Below, one piece after another: positions 39,053 through 51,306 of a DNA stretch of 64,000 nucleotides. Location of the stretch: the NCBI GenBank assembly GCA_013400115.1, contig VXBP01008204.1, positions 2,683,804 to 2,747,803 of the forward strand, in the 5' to 3' direction. The notes beneath the pieces are model-generated. The model did not search any database. It was not told where the DNA came from and worked only from the letters and a program-made list of their open reading frames with translations. This DNA comes from Rhinopomastus cyanomelas (Eukaryota > Chordata > Aves > Bucerotiformes > Rhinopomastidae). Position 1 is the stretch's first letter; each line of letters begins with the position of its first letter. The position numbers were made by a program, and so were the translations under genes.

Positions 39053-42000
39053 TGAGTGTGGAGAAGACTGGTGTAACTGGAGACTTTCTTGCTATGCTTG
39101 TTCTTGCTGTGCTGGTCAGTGTCAGGCAGCACTGACACCGCAGTGGGTGGCAACAGCTTGTTGGGAAGGTGAGATTTCTACTAATCAGTGTAGCTGGGCA
39201 TGCCTTGGGGCTCACAGAGAGGCTGCCCGCAATTCAAGGCGAACTAATCTACAGCGGGAAGAGACACAGGTGCATCCTTTAGCCTTCTCCAGGAGGTGGT
39301 GGTGCTGCTGCACCGCACGCCTATATCACCAGCCAGGCTGAACTAGCAGGAGACTTGTTTTTTGTACCTTCACAATGGTGTCTTTTGCAGTCTGCTGTGT
39401 TACAGCTACAGCTAATAGGAACGTGTATGTGGAGTTATTTTTGATAACTGGGACTGCACAGTCTTGTGGAATGTGTGTGAGTATGGTGAAGAAGTACATT
39501 AACAATATTCTAAATCCTGAAGCAGCCAGGGAGTATGCAGCAGCTTATAGTGCTGTAAAGACATTGTTCTATCCAAAGGATTTAATGTGCCTGTTTCTCA
39601 GCTTTGTCTTAAGGGATAAATTGTTGTGCTCAGAGCAGGGACCCAACCACTAGCAAAAAATGTCCTCATGACTGAAATTCTGTGTCATGAAAAACAACGG
39701 AGGTTTTAAGGCTTTTTAGGTGCTTGCCTGTCAGTAGAACAGTATGTCAGGCTTGAAAGTCATGGCTACATTCATTCGGATCACACCATCCAGAAAGTGT
39801 CCTATGAATACTTAAATCTTTAGTGTTGTTTTCCTGAAGATGTGAATTTTTTTTCCTTCCAGTTGACTTGTGCTTCCAAACAAAACTAGATTTCTTCTTA
39901 AAATTTTTCATACTATTTGTCATCATGGAGAGAGTGTTGGCTTCGTCCATAGATGCAGTTATGTAATATTTCTCATAAGGAGGCATTTTTTGCTCTTATT
40001 CCTGCAAAATTGGTTTCCATAAGTTGAATTTTTCTATGTACTGGCTGTTCGACTCTGCCTGAACTTTGGAAAGCTTCAGCATTCTGACTCTTGTAAAACC
40101 ACATTATGGAAAGAAATGCTCATTGACCAGGCAGGTGATTAAAACATATGGCTCTTCTGTTGAGAGGTTCAGGTGCTCCTGTTTTACGTCATGGGCTTAA
40201 AACTTCTTAGGGAAGTTCTGCTTGGCTTAAGGCTTCACTTTTTATTCTTCTGCTTTCCCATGTGCTAACTATCAGGTTTTCAAATGCCTGTTTACACTGA
40301 AGTTTGTGTGGAAGTCAGCTAGGTAAGTGTGGGCACATTTCCAAACATAATTTAAGTCTCTGCACTCTGGTAACCAGCTCAGACTGTGGTGCTAAGCAAA
40401 GGCTCTGAGAGCTCCAGCATGTCCTGTGCTCAGAAGGATTGCAGTAATTACGCCCCATCAGTGCAAAAGGCACAATGACTAAAACTGAGGAGGAAAAGTG
40501 AATCAGAACTGGATGAGGAATAAGAGCCAGGATGGGTCAGCATGAAGATAAGGAGAAAATGTCTGAATTAGGAAGAGCAACTGAAAGCTTGCATCCGTTA
40601 GGACGTCATCTGCTTCAGAAGGGTTTGAGGCTCTTGGATTTCCATTCCTCTGCAATTGATAGCTTCTGAGAGCTGATAAAATGCTGGCTTATGTGAGAAA
40701 TGACAGCCTGCCAGTGTGACCGTGTGTTGGCACAAGCAGCAGGTCCATTTGATGGGTTTTAATCAGGCCTCCACAATGTACAGTTTGTCAGATGGTATTT
40801 TCTGCTTAATGTGAGCCTTCACTTGAGAGCAATATGCTAAGTCAAGGTGCAACTTCCTTCTCTGAGGCACTCTGCCATCTGTGTTGGGGAGCGTGTCAGT
40901 GCTGGAGGCCTAGGGACTTTAGAAGAAGGCAGCTGGAGATGCTGGTTGTTCTTGGGCTGTGGGAAATCTGTTACTGAGACTCCTTACATCTAGAAGGGGT
41001 TTGAATGTCAGGAAAGTTGAGGAGATGAAGGGAGTTTGAAAAGTAGGGAGCAAGGGCCATGGCAGTGGGCAGAGGAGCCTGGGAGGACTAAGAGAGGAGC
41101 TCACAGCAGTGAGCCAGCAGTGTGGGAGGTTTGGGAAGCAGGAACTCGAGGTTAATATGGGAACAGCGTGGGGGTATTTTGTGCTTGTGTGTGGGAAGGG
41201 ACCTGGGAAGTAAAGAACAAGACAGACTGCTGTGATGGATTGTGGGGTTGCTGTGAGGGAGAGAAGACCTAAGTCCTGTGGCAGTGAGGGCAGACGGAAG
41301 GGTATTGCGTGTATGGGGAGAGGGAAGCTTGAAATGAGTATGTGAAAGGAGAGAGAAGGGGGTGCAGCTGACAGCAGTGGTGACTGTGTGCGTTTTCCCC
41401 GGTATGGAGTCTCTGCCAGCCACATGCTTCACACTGTCTGGGGTTTGTGGCAGCCAGTTAGCAGTCACCCACAAAGATCTGGATGGCTGCTCAGCACTGG
41501 TGATCCACTGTGCTGCATCCCACAGCTGCAGTCAGTGCTGACAGTCAGTCTGGTGGTCCACCCATACAGGAGCAGTGCACGCGTGGTCAAAGGACTGTGG
41601 TCAGAACACAGGATTTACAGTAACCAGGGGTGTGTAGTTAAGTGTAGGCTGTTGGTTTGAGTCCTGTATCTGCTGAGTTTTAAAGTGAGATGAAAGAAGA
41701 GGAAGAGAACTTTGCAGGAAGGCTGCTGAATGCCCCTATCATGATCTGGATTTTAGTCTTCTATGCAAGAATGTCTACACAGCGTGGGTGAGGTAGACCT
41801 TTTTATGGAAAAAAGGAAAGCTCAGAGTGCAAACTTAGAGATGGATGCCCCATGGGACTCATATTGAAAACTCACCAAAGAAGCTCTGATTCACCTGGAG
41901 GCAATTTTGCTGCTACTAGGGCATGGTTAGATGGCTTTAGCAGTGGTCATACATTCCTAGGTTTTGCACAATCATGGTATCATGGCTTGGGACTGCCATC

Positions 42001-43084
42001 ACTCCTGATCAGTGTTGCTCAGGCCGTGTGAGTAGTCTTCTGTGGGTAGTCAAAAATTGGAAGCTGTCATTTGAGACAGTGATATTTATTTATTAAGAGG
42101 GTTCTGACTATTTGCTGCCTCCTCTGAAGTTAATGACATCACAACTTCAGTTACTCACTTGAACACACTTAGACTTTGGTATGTCTATTTCTTTGCCTCC
42201 CATAGAACACAGGATAATTAGGCTACCTTATGTGGTAGAAAGTTCTGATGATGTAGAAACAGACTGTGAATGTTTGGCACTGGAACAGTGTCAAGGGCTA
42301 TTGAAGTCTGGCTTTGTGATGCCAGGTGTTGCTTCCATCCTGATAACCTAGAAGTTGCCCATAGTTGATGCTTCTACTGCTGAACAATGATCAGGTTGGT
42401 TTTGCTCACTACACTGCTCAGGAGCCTTTACAAACGTTAACTATTGTAGCTATACGGTCCAATTGTGCTCGCTTTACTACTGTAAACAACGTGTACAATT
42501 TACATAAAATGCAAAATATGCACAGCAGGGTTCCAAACTTTTCTGTCCTTCGTTTTACTGACAGACTTTCAGACACATTCTCCCAAAGTGAGAGAATTTC
42601 TTGAGTATGCCCGTAGCAGTAAGAGATGGCAACCACTCCTCGTGTTGCGTGAACAAACTTGTTAGATATTCCTTTCTAGATTGTGTTAGTCACTACTTGA
42701 GCAGCTTTCATGTGGTTTAACATCCTGTTCCTGGCAGTCAGGGTTGTCTCATGCCCTACAGCTGATCCAGTGCTCAGAGAAATTGAAAGTCCTTCTACAG
42801 ATGTTTCCTCTGAAAATGAAACTGAAATGTCTCTTACAGTAATTGTCTGACATGCCCTTGCAGCTGTTTCCAGATAAAGTTGGTTTGGATCCTTGGCAGC
42901 AAATGATGCTTTGCAGAGGCTACTGATAGAAGAAGAGTGTATCAGATGGACACTTAGAACTCTCTTCACCGGTGTTGTGGATGAAAAGGTGAATGTGAGC
43001 TGGCAGTGTGTGCTTGCAGCCTAAAAACACCAACCATATCATGGGGCTACATCAAAAGTGTCATCAGCAGGTCATTCTCCTCTA
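39053..43084. other. Intergenic sequence with a purine-rich tract
   Basis: No gene is recognised. The + strand is markedly rich in A and G from about 40920 to 41370, which by itself keeps a 168-codon frame open on the - strand (41425-40919). The predicted peptide is dominated by Pro, Ser, Leu and Thr, as expected for translated CT-rich sequence. Confidence 0.6.
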
Positions 43085-43477
43085 CTACTCCTCTGGGGTA
43101 CTGCATCCAGCTCTGAAATCCTCAGCACAGGAAAGGCATCAGTGGAGCTTCTGGATCCTACGTAAAGGGTGTCTATAAGAAAGATTGTGACAATCTTTTC
43201 AGCAGGTCCTTTTGCGATGGGGTGAGGGACAATGGTTTTAAGCTGAAAGAGGGGAGATTTAGACTTGAATATAAGAAAGAATTATTTTATAGTGAGGGTG
43301 GTGAAACACTCCCAGGTTGCCAAAAGAGGTAGGAGATGTCCCATCCCTGGAAACATTCCTGGTCAGATTAGACAGGATTCTAAGCAATTTGCTGTAGTTA
43401 AAGCTGTCCGTACTCACTGCAGGGAGGTTGGACTAGATGACCTTTAAAAGTCCCTTCCAAGCGTTCTATGAATCTGT
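43085..43477 (+). mobile_element. CR1 LINE 3' portion, about 390 bp
   Basis: It begins near GGGTACTGCATCCAGCTCTG and passes through GCACAGGAAAGGCATCAGTG and GATTTAGACTTGAATATAAG. It ends with GGTTGGACTAGATGACCTTT and the tail TTCTATGAATCTG. It covers the end of ORF2 plus the 3' UTR and is the longest CR1 copy here. It is visibly diverged and carries no usable frame. Confidence 0.88.
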
Positions 43478-46400
43478 TTCTATTTATATGTCACTTGGAG
43501 GAAAAAAAAGAGTGGGTTGACTTGTTGATATTTCTTTAAATGTTAAATTTCATGTAAAAATACTGTGATATCCATCTTAATGTGATGGAGAAACCAGGAT
43601 GACAGGTTACCAAGAGTATTCTAAGATGTAGGAATTTTTGGAAGCCTAACTACACTATTATTCTTCATACAGAGGTATCAGCACTTTGTTTGGGCTCTGG
43701 GATAATTTTAGTCATTGTGTATTGGCTAAAAATCTGTGGGAGAAGATGTTAAGTGATATATTGTGCTGTTTCATATGCTGGATTTTAACTCCCCGGGCTG
43801 TGTGTCCTTTGGAAGAAGGTTTCAGCTTTTCAGTGTAGTTATAGATCCAAAATGTTTCCAAACCTTCATAGCTGCAGAAGGATTTACAACTTGGCTTGGT
43901 AATTTGTTGATTTACAGATAAATAATGGATTCTGCTTAGATCCCCTGAGATTATGGGGATGTTTGTCCTCATCTTGGTCAAACCTATTTTTGCAGTTTGG
44001 TGAAGGGGTAGAATACACTCTTCAGTGGCATTCAACCCTCTGCTGTCACCAGTGGAGGAAGCTTGAACCTAAAAGCAGCTGATGCCATTGGGAACGAGAT
44101 TATGGTTATTGTCAGTGATCATTATAACAGGTATTATTTGAACCTATTGCAGTATCTTTTTAATTAAGCACTTGAGCCTGTAATCACACAAACTGTTGGG
44201 GAGACAGTCTGCTGTCCTCTGAGTTTGTAGTTTCTTGCCAGGTCAATAATGTGCTGCATTTTTCCAGGAGAGGTGCAGGCAGGAGCATGTGTAGACAGAC
44301 AGCTGTTCTTCCTGAGTTCAGCAGGAGGATTTGGTGTGTAGTTTTTAATACATTGTGGGAAGGCAGCATGTTTTACAGTGTAAGGATGGACAGCTAATCA
44401 GCTACAGTGCAGCTGAGAGCTGAGTCCTCTGAGTTTGATGACTTGGTGCATTTTTGTTTGTTTTTTTTAAGCATCAGTCTCAGAATGTCCTTGGGATTTG
44501 CCAGTCAGGCAAATAACATGAAATCTAAATATGGATCCAAACTGCTGCAAGTACTGCTGATCCATATATTTTATGTAGAGCCACAAAACAGATGTCTTGC
44601 ATACCTAACCTTTTCCTTTTTGTGTCCTCCCTCCTGTACCTGAGGAAGCTATTTAGCTTTGAAATGTTGGAAGGTCACATACCTGAGGGGCGGCAGTGAG
44701 CTTGTTTAAACATCATTTTCTGGTATGAGCTTTATAGATCCAGATATGACTAATAAGGAAGTTTCTTCATTCAGTGGTAATGACCAATTTGTACTAGTAT
44801 GAGGAACAAAGTTGGTATGAGGAGGTCATGTCACCCAGGGAGCAAGTCAATCCCCACAGTGAGTCATGACACTGATATCTTCAGGCACAGGGAGAAAACA
44901 TGGTAGCAAAACTCAGGCATAGGGGTTTTTTTCTTCTGCCTTTTTTGGGGATGTTTCCAAGTAGGCTTGTTTCACTAACACTTAAGAGTGTTAATAGTTC
45001 CAGATTTAGAGCATTCATTTGGGCACTCCACCTCCCTTTTATTGTAATAGAATGAAGAAGTCAACTGCCTGGTAAATCAGAATAGTGAACACAGGAAATA
45101 GCATTTTCATATCTTCATATGAATTTTCATAATGCATTTTTTCTTTTTTTAGTCACTTTGGGGTTTCACATCTACATTGCAGCAGTAGAAAAGGTAAAGG
45201 TTTTTTGTAGTGTTGAGTAATATTTTTCTACTAGTTATGGTGTTTCCTTTGGAGCTGGAGAGCAGGCACAACACAGGACAATTCTCACATCTAAGTATTG
45301 CGCATCTGAAAATCATATTGCTCACGTTAGCAGGTCGGAAGGTAGGGCACGCACCTCTAGCTCTAGCTGTTCTATATCACAGAGCTCTCTTTGGTAGAGT
45401 CATGGTATGCATGGAGAGCAGTTTGCTCCACACTCTCCTCCCGGGATCACTGCTGAAATCATAAGGGCAGGATATTTGCAGTTGACAAAGCTTTTAGTGG
45501 CATCTTCAATTAAGTCAGTAGATCTTTCCTAATTCCATTTCCTGCTGCACTGAGAACTCCCTACCAGTAGATGATGATGCATTTCAAACCATGTACTGTT
45601 CTGAAAAATTTAATCTGGATAGTATGTAAAGCCAGTAACAGAATCAGTTTGATCAAATATAGACATGGTTTCAGACTGATGTAAAACAAGGCCAAATTAG
45701 GCTGTGCTACAATTTTAAGGCTGACCTTGAGGGAGCTGAGTGGTTGAAATATTAGATTCATCTCTCTATATACTTTTTTTTTTGTTCTTTTAGTGAAACC
45801 TCTAGGGAAAGAATCTTTATAGATTTCTTTGGAGTATCTGTATAGATATGAGCAGGGAAACACTATTGGTTTTGAAACTCTAAATCACTAGGTAAGTCTC
45901 TGTGGCCACATCCTGTCATTGGTTGTATTAATAATAGAAGTGATTTTAGTACAGAGTGCTCAGTAGATATTGATTCACTTACCTCTTGGAGCTAGTCAAG
46001 CTTTCAGGTAGAATATTTGCATGTACATGGTGTTCAGGGATCTCATGTGTCTGATAAGACCAGTTAAGAAACTTCTGCAATTTGTAGATTGGAGAAATTG
46101 TTGAAAGCAAGGAGAAAGATTTTGTCCTAAGTAGATGTCAGTATCCTTAGCACAGAAACAGGAAGAGAGGAAGGAGAATATACAATAATAGAAGGAAGGA
46201 AATTAGGCATGGTTTAACCTACAGATGAATGTTAACAGTTTGGGTGCTGCTGCAGGAGAAAATGCAAAATTGAGCCAATGTGTAGGGCAATCCACATGGA
46301 CATGCTAAGCTGAATGAAACATATTCACCTCACAAGAAACAGATCAGTCTTGTGGAACTGTATTTTCATTAAGTAAATTTTCCTCTGTGTATTTTAAGTA

Positions 46401-49400
46401 AGTTAAGTAAATTTTTCTTCAAAGCAGTAAACAATGCAAATCAGCAAATTGCAGCTAAGTGACATCGTTTAGACTTCACTGTCTGCTTCACTGTGGTTTG
46501 CTTTTGTGGAGAATTGTATTTAATAGAGTGTATGTTTGTTTAGGGGCTGCTCTCGTAATAACTTACCTTTAAAGTGCAGTTGAAATAATTTTTACTGTAC
46601 AATTTTATCTTTTCTAATGTTTTTCCATTTGAGGTTATTTTGCATGTGTCGGTAGTTCACTTGGTTGGGGACAAGGGCCTGAGATGTCCCTTGGGCAGAA
46701 CTGCCCATTAAGAAAGCAGCGTTGTTCACACAGGTAGCATAAGGATGTGAGCACTAGTGCAAAGGGCTCTCTGTCTCTAAACAGTGCCTTGCATAAGGTG
46801 TGTGTAAAAGCTGGATGAAAGGTGCAGAAGAAACTGGCTGCCATAAGGTTTCAAAGTTTGGCTATGCAGGTAAGCCATTTAGGAATCTTAACGTTTCTGA
46901 TTTCATGCTGTTGCTCACACTGATCTCCCTTTTGCTTTGAGCAAGTCGCTGAGAAGAGTGGACCTGCAGCTAACTTGTGCATACACCCGTGTTCAGACTT
47001 TGCTCAAGCTATTGAGGAAGCAGAGATAAGGTACCTGGTGGTTGTTTACTGATCCGCTGTAGGCAGCTGTTGACACCTCTCTTGTAAGATCTGTGCTTTG
47101 CTAGATCAGATCCTTCTGGCAGAGGATTTTTAGGGATTCCATTGAAAGGGTGACTTAAGAGCTGGAGGTCTGAGTTTGATAGGGCTTTTATTCTGCCAGG
47201 GATTTGCTGTTTAACCCTGAACATAATTACTTATCTCTTGACCTTGCTCTCCTTGGGTAAAAGCTAACAGAGAAATACCACTGGACACTTAGGCTTCTCT
47301 GCCAGAGCATACAGTAGAAGGAGGGTGCTTGATCCCTCATCTAAGTCATTTAGTTTACCCATTACTGCTTAAAATAGCATCAAGTCAGCATGACGCATGC
47401 TGTGCTGTGTTGTGGCCCACATAACATATGTTGATGTACAAGCTGTGAGCCCTCTGTTCCTCTTCTCTAACGTGGCTGGCAGACATTGCTCTCCTTCTTG
47501 TGTGCTGTCACACTCTGACCCGCATACTTGAATGGTGCAGGTGAAGCAAGTGGTGACGTGGAGGGGATGACAGACCCAGCAGCTTCTGAAGCACACAACT
47601 TCAGAGAGGTTCCACTTACAGAAGAAATGAATATACATCAGGTAGATCTGCGTCTGTAAATGAAACCTTGGGACACTTCTACAGCCGTGACTAATCCTGC
47701 GCACACTGTGACTCAGCTAGTGAAACATTTATCAGGAAAGGTCCCAGAGCACTCAGTTATAAAGCAATAAATAAAAATATCTTGTTTTCTGTACAAACAG
47801 AATCACTGATTCTTATTTCATTTTATCTTCTTTACTCCTTCAAAAATGGAGGGAACATCATTTATAGTAAACACACATGTGTTTACTATAGTAAATTCAC
47901 ATGTGTTTGCCTGCAGATTCTTGATCTGTTTTCCAAGTTTGAAATCTTAAAACTCTGGAGCCTGATTGACCTGATTTTGCAAGAACCTGCTTTTGGTCTG
48001 CTCTGTGGTTTATGAGCTGCTTGGTGATGAAACTAGATGTAATTCATCAGGTTCCTATCATCAATAAGCTGTGCATGTTGGCTTAGAGTTGTTAGAGACT
48101 GTAAGACACACAGAGTTTTTATTGATGGACTTGGTAACAGCACTTAAAAATACATTATTAATTGTTACCCCATAATAGAATAACCCCACAGAATTCTAGG
48201 CTGAACCTAAACATGACAAGTGATTTATTCTACAACATGAACCGTGCTGTGCAGATGTCATTGCAGATTTCTGCAGAGCTGTCAGGGTTGTTATGCCTTC
48301 CCATATTTTATTATTTCAGGGTTTTAATTGGCTCTGAAAATAAAATTCACAAAAATTAATTAATAGAAAAAGTTAATAAAAATCACAGCTTCAAGGTGAC
48401 TATTTTGGCTTTTTTGGCTGAGTCAAGTCCCAGAATATCAAGTGCAAATTTTCTTTATCCCTCCTTTCAGCTCAGATTGTGGCATTTACTGCAAATTAGT
48501 ATTTAAGGCTGCATCTTGTACTTTAGGGTTGTTTTGTGGGTTATAAATTGCACCTGTCACAAGATCTTTGTGCACAAAGCATAGTGACCACTGCTCTAGA
48601 TGCATGTATGCAGGGGTATTGCTACTGGTGCAGGAGCTCTGATCTAAACGAGGATGCTTTTTTACCACTTAAACCACTAAAATATGAGACTGTCACTTCT
48701 CATGTCAACTGATACTGCCAAACTGTTTTTGCATATTTGTATCTGCTCAAGTCCAGCACCTTCATATTCATTCTTTCTAGATAATTTTTTCTTCTTTAAA
48801 TACAATCAGTGTTTTCAGAAATGGAGTGTGTTCAACATTTTAGCCTATGTGTTTGGTTTTCTAACCTGTTACTAGCTTTGAGGAGTCTGTTTAAGAGAAC
48901 CTTTAAAACAAGTATAGCCCAAATATATAATTGTCTCACAGTGTCAATCCAAGAGTAGACAAACATCAGCTGAGTCCAAAGGTTGTGTTTGGTCTTTGAT
49001 GGCAGCTCTGAAAACAGTATTTCACGTATTCTGTAGTATTTTTGGTTTTTTTAGCTGTGGGTAGTTTGAATGGATTGAAATAACTTCATTTTATGCAGTG
49101 ACAAAACTGGTTACTGTGAAAATGTAGTTGCTTGAAGACATCTCAGTTGTGCTTCTCAATTTCGCTGGAGACACTGAATTAAACCATGGGGAAGAGTGTG
49201 ATTAGTTGATCCTGGAAAACTAAATGCCTCAGGGTGTCTGTTCATTATTTAGAATATTTACCCTTAGGTCAAATGGAATAAATAGTAGATAAAATTTCAC
49301 AGTGGGAGTATTTTGCTAAACCTGAAACAGGCAGATAAATCTCAGCTTGCATCTTAGTGGAGAGAAATGCGTGTGGAAATACAGCATCAGTTTGGATGGA

Positions 49401-50979
49401 GCAATTTATAGGTAACAGCACTTCAGGGGCCAAAGCACTAGTGGGCTGAGTTACACCAAGGCTGTTCTTATGCCTGAGTATAACACACCTGTCTGTGTTT
49501 CTTACAATGTCCAGCCTGAAATCGGCCTTGTTATGTATAGCAAGAGTACTCAAGTTCTTGTTTGAGCTGATGCAGACTTTTCTGGGTGTATATTGTCAGT
49601 TAAGTGCCCATGTGCTAGGCATGGGAATGCCCTGGCTTGTTAGGAATACACCGGCAAATACCTTTTAAAGATGCTGAAACATCTCAGTGCATGAAGTTGG
49701 GCGTGTATCCAGCCCAATTTATGTTTCAAAGCCAAACAAAATGTAACTGCAATTTCTTTTTTCTTTTTGAGGTATTTCTGACAATGAACCCAGCTGGGCG
49801 GGTTTGGGGAGACACTACTTGGACACCTCAGGGCTCTCTGTAGAGTGTGCCAGTTGTGCAGGCAACCTGCTCGTTCGATGTTTCCCCCCTGCACCTCACC
49901 AGCTGTTGCTGTACTCACAGCTACCCACATCTTAGGTATGGTTGGTTATGAGACACGTAAGCTGGCAGATTTGGCTTGAGGTAAAATTCCTTTGGATAGT
50001 GAAGAGATTAGCAAATGCTTGAAAATTAACTTTTATTAGCATGAGAGGAAGAAAATGCCTTGTATTTCTGCTTTAGAAGGTCATGTCATTCTTGCTGTTT
50101 GCTTTTTGAACAGTGTGTCATATGTGAACGACATCTGTCAAATACCAAGCAGCATCTGAGTTATTTGTGGTGTCATTCTCTTTGCAATAAAAGGAAAGGG
50201 CTTGAGTGAGAGCATACAAGGCAGGCTTCATACAGCAGCCTTGTCACTTTGCAAAGCAGCTGTGAATTTAATGGGAGTATAAATGAAAAGCGGTGGATAA
50301 TTAGGCTGCTGGGTGTTTTAACATTATTATTGTTAATTTCTAAAAGTCAATTAGGTAATCAAGAGAGTGCTATTGAGAAGCGTATATTTTTGTTTTTTAA
50401 TATTCTAAGCAGGGTTCCAGCTGGGTGACATGGTAAGTTACAGCTCCTGGTAGGAACCGAATAACAGAAGGGACTCAAGGGTCCCACTGAGCTGAAAGGA
50501 AGAGGGACTGTGTTGAGCAACGTGGTGTAGTGAAGGGCGATACGGCATAGTGAAGCATGATGTTTGTTCATAATAAAGGGACTATGAAGCTTAGCCAAGA
50601 CTTTTTGTTTGTTTAACTGTATGTGATGTTAGAGGAGCTTCTCTACTGGCTGGCAGGTACAAACATCTAGGCACAAATTTCTGCCATCGGTGGATCATAG
50701 TGATTTAAGCTCTCTTAGATTTAGGGAAAATGCTCGGTCCTTATTAAGAAGGCTTGTACTAGCTAAACAGAAGGTTGGAGTTTGAGAAATGAGTATGACT
50801 TCAGAAAAGTACAGAGGAATGAGCAGAACAACTTAGTGCTTAAAATGGCTGCTTGCACAGGGAAGAGCTGGAGCTTTTGAAACTTCTGTCTCTGATTAAA
50901 TTAATCAAAGTGTAAGACATACCTGTATCTGAGTTGAAAACTTTGCACTAAAAAGAGGGTCTGATTTTAACATAATCAG
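43478..50979. other. Intergenic sequence, no gene seen
   Basis: The sequence is AT-leaning. The only structure I noted is the palindromic repeat at 47863-47890 and its imperfect neighbour. Open frames reach 111 codons and have no recognisable content. Confidence 0.6.
47863..47890. repeat. 28-bp palindrome with 13-bp arms
   Basis: TATAGTAAACACA is followed by CA and then TGTGTTTACTATA, a perfect inverted repeat with a 2-base centre. The middle reads CACATGTG. An imperfect second copy of the unit (AGTAAATTCACATGTGTTTG) overlaps its right edge at about 47889-47908. Confidence 0.85.
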
Positions 50980-51306
50980 TGACTACCTGAAGGGATGTTG
51001 TAGACAGGTGGAGGTTGTGCTCTTCTCCCAGGCAACTAGTGATAGGACAAGAGGGCAGGGCCTGAAGCTGTGCCAGGGCAGGTTTATGTTGGATATTAGG
51101 AAGCACTTACTCATGGAAAGGGTGTTTAGACATTGGAATGGACTGCCCAGGGAGGTGGTGGAGTCACCATACTTGGAGGTGTTTAAGAACAGATTTGATG
51201 TGGCACTTAGTGCCATAGTCTAGGTGGTTGTGGTGATGTTAGTTCATAGGCTGGACTTGATGATCTTAGAGGTCTTTTCCAGCCTCAGTAATTCTGTGAT
51301 TCTGTA
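50980..51306 (+). mobile_element. CR1 LINE 3' portion, about 325 bp
   Basis: It runs from CTACCTGAAGGGATGTTGTA through GACAAGAGGGCAGGGCCTGA, ATATTAGGAAGCACTTACTC and CTGCCCAGGGAGGTGGTGGA to GATGATCTTAGAGGTCTTTT and the tail AATTCTGTGATTCTGT. The 71-codon frame at 51008-51223 is just translated CR1, not a gene. Confidence 0.93.

Noticed and set aside
39375..39653. 92-codon + strand frame
   Set aside because: No family resemblance and no nearby splice or promoter signals.
40919..41425. 168-codon open frame on the - strand, the longest in the window
   Set aside because: Its Pro/Ser/Leu/Thr-rich translation follows from the purine-rich + strand. There is no domain, signal or splice context.
51008..51223. 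71-codon + strand frame with plausible protein-like text
   Set aside because: It is translated CR1 3' sequence.
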